Origin: Blastobasis lacticolella
Taxonomy: Eukaryota > Arthropoda > Insecta > Lepidoptera > Blastobasidae
Reading direction: 5' to 3'
Length of the DNA: 64,000 bases
Assembly: GCA_905147135.1 (NCBI GenBank)
Contig: LR990051.1
Coordinates: forward strand, 20,179,115 to 20,243,114
This document shows positions 59,903 through 64,000 of the stretch, piece by piece. The notes beneath the pieces were generated by a model. The model saw only the letters and a list, made by a program, of their open reading frames with translations, was not told the DNA's origin and did not search any database. Each line of letters begins with the position of its first letter. Position 1 is the first letter of the stretch. A program made the translations under genes and the position numbers.

Positions 59903-61829
59903 CTGCAAACACCGTTTTGTGAAACATTACTACAATGTTATCATTATATAAATTAAGGTTTTTATTGTTTATATGTAATTTCATGTTTAAGTTGTTAATA
60001 TCTCTTTTAATGTAAATAAAGTTTTATTTCACTCTTAAATAAATTGAAATTAATGTATATTTTTTTAGATAATGTCCATTGTTTGTACCTAAGCAATATT
60101 ACCGTCACATGGTGCCGATAGCCTCCCGAGACTGTTCAACCACTGCCAGCGAAACACCTTGGACCACCTCGCTTCGCCAACGGTCACTGAACGAGTGACG
60201 AGCTCCTGGCGGTGCGGAAGTTCTACCAGCATCAAATTACGAAGCGGTCATCCATCCAGTCCTCGGGTGTCGAGTGTGCGTTACTTATTAAAATAATTAT
60301 AATCAAACTTCGTTTGTGTGGGCGAAATTTGATCGTAATTATATAAACTAATCAAAACCAATAAAACTATGTAAACGCGATTTAGAAACCACTATTTGCG
60401 TCGGTGGTTTATCAGATTTTCGTAAAAATATATCGTTTCGAACTTGTTGGGATTTAAATGTTAAGGCATTTCTTTGAACCTATATAAATAAGTGTCCGGG
60501 ATGAATATCTCTTAAATTATTAAACAAAAAATACAACAAAATTAAAACGGTGAGATTTATAACATTACTAAATTATAAGAATAAGGTAGTTTAAAAATCC
60601 GCAAAGTGGATAAATCACTCATTCTCTGACATTGGTGGCGTATCCGCTTTACAAAATCCGCTTTTCAAAAACTAAAATTTTTTCACAGTTCTTGGGTTGT
60701 TGATAATAGTTTTCAAAGAATTTAGTGAATACTAAACATTAATAGGGTGTAGTTTTGGAATTACATCAATTTCTTTGGCCGGTCCTGAGTTTTTCTTGAC
60801 TTCGGTGGCGTTTCAAAACCATGCCACATAGTGCTAGTGGAACCTTTTGTGTGGGGACTGGTTAGTGGGACATTGCGGTGGCTGAATAAGACAGATGTGA
60901 ACCTACGGACGTACTTTTAAAAATATTCGTTGATAAGGTGGGCTTTGTCCCATCATTTTCCTGAATTCGGTGTTCAAATTTGTTACTGATCCAAAAAGAG
61001 CACAAAAAATACTACCATACAACTACAAATGCAAATATAACATTTTTCAAATTAATTATTATTATTTTTTTTTTTTTATTAATTTTCAGTAGCTAGTGTA
61101 CTTATGGAATTAATTAAGGAGAATGATAATTTTCTGATTTCGGTTCATCTGACTGGTGGATTTCAGGGGCAAAATGACCACTGAATTCAGAAATTACTCC
61201 ACTGATTTCAAACTCATCACATATTGTGCCTTATTTTTTAAAGCAATGAGCTATTCTCCCAGTCATATATGACATATTTAATGTGCTAAATCCCAATAGT
61301 TAAGTAAAACAAAGCTAGAAATCATAGTGTCCGAGTTTCATTAAATTCATTTAAAGAAGGAAAGGGAAGGAAGGAAATCATCGTACAGAGCCCATATTGG
61401 GTCCATTCGTTTCCATCTGGAATTTAAGAAACGATTTTAATATATTTTCAGCAGAATTATTCATACAGAAACATGAAAATACAAAAAAAAAATTGGCCAC
61501 CGAATTTACAAAATTTGGTCCTCTCTGAAGAAATGCCCATTAACCAATCACAGCTAATTAAAATTCATTTGAAGCGCGTGAAGAACACCTTAATTTTGTT
61601 AACGGTCTGACAAGCACGCTGCCAGCAGACCAGACCTGCTGCCAAGACAAATCAAGTCTTGGCCAACTTTTGTGAAGACACATTTTATGCGCTCTCCGTT
61701 TAATTTCTCATCAACACGTCCACTTGTCTAGTCCCTGTACTTATCAGTCCAGTTATCATTCAATAATAATAAAAGCACAACAAAATTACAAGGGAGTAAT
61801 AAAAGCATGTTAGGTTAGGTTAGGTTACC
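59903..61829. other. Intron 1, no gene seen
   Basis: AT-rich. It ends at a TTAGG-like run at 61811-61829. The segment 60640-61500 has recurring phrases about a GAATTCNG or GGTGGCG core, of unknown origin. Confidence 0.4.
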
Positions 61830-61921
61830 TCATTAAGGCGCAGTTCGAACTCATCGCCCTCGCTGACGGCGGGCCGGCCGCGCCGCCGCGCGATCGCCGC
61901 TCGGATGCCACGCACTGCCAT
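61830..61921 (-). CDS. Exon 1, N-terminus of channel-like protein
   Basis: The reading begins with ATG at 61921-61919, with an in-frame TGA three codons upstream, and gives a basic N-terminus (MAVRGIRAAIARRRGRPAVS) followed by an acidic stretch ending ELRLNE. The donor is GAG|GTAACC, and the next exon starts in the matching phase. The first bases of intron 1 are three TTAGG-type repeats, read CCTAA on this strand. An earlier exon cannot be excluded, and the donor edge may be one base off. Confidence 0.6.
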
Positions 61922-62319
61922 CGACTTTATTCAATTGATAAAAATGCTTAACATAATATTATCGAATAAGTATATCTCTATCAAAAACTTATATTTATTA
62001 ATCACAAAATACAAATCTAAAAGTAATTAAAATGTAGAGAGAATCGGAAATTATTCGATTGAATTTGTAATCGTAGAAAAAACTATTACAATAAATATAA
62101 TAATAAAAAGTGACACGCTACACGACGTTAATGACAGATCAATGGACAAAGAAAATATAGAATGTCTAACATGGACTTATTATTATTTAACCATAGAAGA
62201 AAAAATTCCGATCGCTCAAAACAGAAGGATAATTTGTATGACGTAACAGTTGCAAAAAAAGGAAGCCTAGTTGCATTAAGCCTAAGAGAGAAAGACATGC
62301 AATAAAAATTTTGGCCCAT

Positions 62320-62700
62320 CCGGTGTGCCACCTTTTTCCTTCGTGGGTCACGGTCATCATATCAGCCGAAAGACGCCCACTGCTGGGGGCTAGGCCTCCC
62401 CCAGAGATCTCCACAAAGGCCGGTCCTGTGCCGTCCGCATCTAGCTGGTGGCCGCGACCTTTACCAGGTCGTCGGTCCACCTTGTGGAAGGCCTACCCAC
62501 GCTGCGTCTTCCGGTACGTGGTCGCCACTCGAGAACTTTACTGCCCCATCGCCCATATGTTCTTCAAACTATGTGCCCTGGCCATTGCCGTTTCAGCCTG
62601 GCAATCCCTAGAGCTACGTCGGTGGCCTTAGTTCGCTTGCGGATCTCCTCATTTCTGATTCGATCGCGCAACGAGACTCCGAGTATAGCTACTTTGATAG
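62320..62700 (-). pseudogene. 3' end of an RTE-like non-LTR retrotransposon
   Basis: The minus strand reads GVSLRDRIRNEEIRKRTKAT, then RLKRQWPGHIV, then GRRSVGRPSTRWTDDLVKVA, then MRTAQDRPLWRSLGEA. These are the last blocks of RTE-type ORF2. Stops replace a few conserved residues, and the end carries GATGAC-type sequence. It lies upstream of the channel gene. Confidence 0.85.
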
Positions 62701-62721
62701 TGCAACGTAGAAGTATTGTTT

Positions 62722-62935
62722 ATAGCGGCCCGCCCCGGCTTCGCACGGGTAGTAAACCTTAACAAATTATACACCTGAACCTTCGTCATGAATCACGTTG
62801 TCTAAAACCGCACTATGTAGTTTGTGTGTGAATACCGCATGAAAATCCGTTCAGTAGTTCTTGAGTTGATCGCGAACAGACTGACAGTAAGACACGGCGT
62901 GGGACTTCGTTTTATAATATGAAGTAATTATATTA
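62722..62935 (-). mobile_element. Short nonautonomous Helitron-like element
   Basis: It shares the 3' terminal phrase CGTGCGAAGCCGGGGCGG with 35728 and 39051, but its body matches 31985-32150 instead. Ends are not fully clear. Confidence 0.5.
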
Positions 62936-63059
62936 TACTTAAGTATTTACTGAGTAGTGTCCCGTTACAAACAGGACACCATATTACGATCACAAAAGTT
63001 CCAACCGTCTCCTCAACCATTTTAGAGGGAAGGGGCGACCCGGCTCCTGACGGCCGTAT

Positions 63060-63707
63060 TTCTTGACATTGACTCCCCTCCCGTACGTACCCAGTGCTGC
63101 CTAGATAGCCGAGCGGACTGAGCGGCGAACACGCGACTTTTTTCTAATATTCACATTTTTAAACTCGTGATATCTTTCGAATGGAATGTCTGAATTGAAT
63201 AATTCAAAAAGTTATATGAAGGTATTGAAGCAGTCGTGAATATGAAGTAATTGATTTTGATAAGAATTAATACCAAGGTACAAATAAAGAGCGTTTTTTA
63301 GCGGCGGCATTTTAATAAAATTTTGAAAATAAAAGAACACTTATTGTGACATAACTATAATAGTTAGACATATACTGTTGCAACATTTTTTGTAGATAAT
63401 GATGTGTTCTGCAAAGTCGTACTACATTATTTTGTTCTATCATCAATAGTTTTCGCAGCACACGCGATGTAAGGAATTTTTTGGGTATTTTTTTACACCT
63501 TGGGTTACATTATTGGAGTTTTATTAATGATCCGTTATTTTTTAGAAAATATAATATAGCCAATGTCACTCCAGGAAAGTGTAGTTTCCCAACGGTGAAA
63601 GAATTTTTGAAATCGGTCCAGTAGTTTCGAAGCCTATTCATTACAAACAAACAAACAAACAAAAAATCAAACATTTCCTCTTTATAATATTATTATAGTA
63701 GTACAGA
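63060..63707 (-). mobile_element. Nonautonomous Helitron copy 3
   Basis: Homologous to 39120-39779 almost to the 5' end (A|TCTGTACTACTATAATAATA). It contains the tRNA-A-box-like TAGCCGAGCGG. The 3' terminal part is not adjacent; 62722-62935 may be its displaced end. Confidence 0.75.
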
Positions 63708-63882
63708 TAATACAAATTGCGGGTCATCCGCTAAATAAATCAGTCAGTTGCTAGCCTTGGTGTTTTACTATCGTTCCACTGGCGCCGAGGACGGGATTTT
63801 TTTTTCTTTTGTACACCTACTAAAACGCGTGCATTTTTGTTACAATTGTGTAAAATCATAATAAAATAGTGTTAAATCATGC

Positions 63883-64000
63883 CGATCGGTAAATTAGAGC
63901 CCTACAATTTAACATCTAGCAATTGGCCGGCGTATATTCGTCGCGTAAAACAATATCTTTTGTTAAATGAAATAGGTGACACATTAAAAGTGCCGATGTT
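63883..64000 (+). CDS. Start of a Ty3/gypsy-like gag, cut by the window edge
   Basis: ATG in the phrase AAATCATGCC opens a frame reading MPIGKLEPYNLTSSNWPAYI and RRVKQYLLLNEIGD, which resembles the N-terminus of insect Ty3-type gag proteins (N-W-x-x-Y-x-x-R-x-x-x-Y). A possible primer-binding phrase, TGGCGCCGAGGACGGGA, lies about 100 bp upstream. The 5' LTR is not clearly delimited, and a Helitron abuts it. Confidence 0.6.

Larger units (their letters stand above)
4646..61921 (-). other. Host gene: tandem CNG/HCN-like ion channel homologue (15 exons seen, 3' end outside window)
   Basis: Fifteen exons on the minus strand join in one frame for about 740 codons with no stop. Unit 1 (exons 1-10) has hydrophobic helices, a pore-like loop, an S6 helix, a C-linker and a cyclic-nucleotide-binding (CNBD) fold. 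Unit 2 (exons 11-15) has S1, S2, S3, S4, S5 and a pore helix, and then leaves the window. The CNG/HCN family forms tetrameric plasma-membrane cation channels gated by cAMP or cGMP. Two units in one chain recall the four-repeat CNGK channels described in sea urchin sperm, but orthology is not shown. The filter and nucleotide-binding residues are altered, so conduction and ligand binding are uncertain. Membership in the channel superfamily is well supported; exact exon ends and the missing 3' part are less certain. Confidence 0.8.

Noticed and set aside
1..64000. CRISPR array, phage or bacterial operons
   Set aside because: No regularly spaced direct repeats with unique spacers and no prokaryotic gene layout; the content is eukaryotic throughout.

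Overview
The window looks like insect nuclear DNA, most probably from a moth or butterfly. It is AT-rich and dense in transposons. It carries short GC-rich exons with GT-AG introns on one strand, tRNA-derived SINEs, Helitrons that end in CTAG, non-LTR fragments with GATGAT-type tails, and a short TTAGG run. No bacterial-style operon, rRNA, intact tRNA gene or CRISPR array is visible. Exons were found by reading conserved protein segments across splice sites; no transcript evidence was available.

The backbone is one host gene on the minus strand. Fifteen coding exons run from a start codon near 61921 down to 4646, and the gene continues past the left edge. Every exon junction keeps frame, giving about 740 codons. 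The protein is related to the cyclic-nucleotide-gated and HCN channel family but has an unusual layout. A first channel-like unit (exons 1-10) has membrane helices, a pore-like loop, an S6 helix, a C-linker and a cyclic-nucleotide-binding fold. It runs straight into a second unit (exons 11-15) with S1 to the pore helix. The pore-filter positions and the nucleotide-binding cassette both depart from the family pattern. I know of no standard insect gene with this layout, so it is the best candidate for something undescribed.

The introns are filled with mobile DNA. The 23-kb intron 6 (27434-50452) holds a nearly intact autonomous Helitron (42238-47891) whose RepHel gene has two introns and one nonsense codon. 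It also holds nonautonomous Helitrons, two hAT MITEs with 8-bp target duplications, many non-LTR fragments, and a perfect 36-bp inverted repeat whose arms lie 6 kb apart. Intron 7 holds a nearly intact BEL/Pao retrotransposon (21068-27236) with two LTRs and one nonsense codon, ending 50 bp from exon 7. Intron 4 holds a large inverted repeat built from tandem units. Intron 9 holds a 1-kb hAT element, and intron 13 a P-element-like transposase fragment.

Layout: 1-4640, downstream intron sequence with a 15-bp minisatellite; 4646-20464, exons 15 to 8; 21068-27236, BEL/Pao element; 27287-27433, exon 7; 27434-50452, the transposon-filled intron; 50453-61921, exons 6 to 1; 61922-64000, upstream flank with a non-LTR 3' end, Helitron pieces and the start of a Ty3-like gag gene cut by the window edge.
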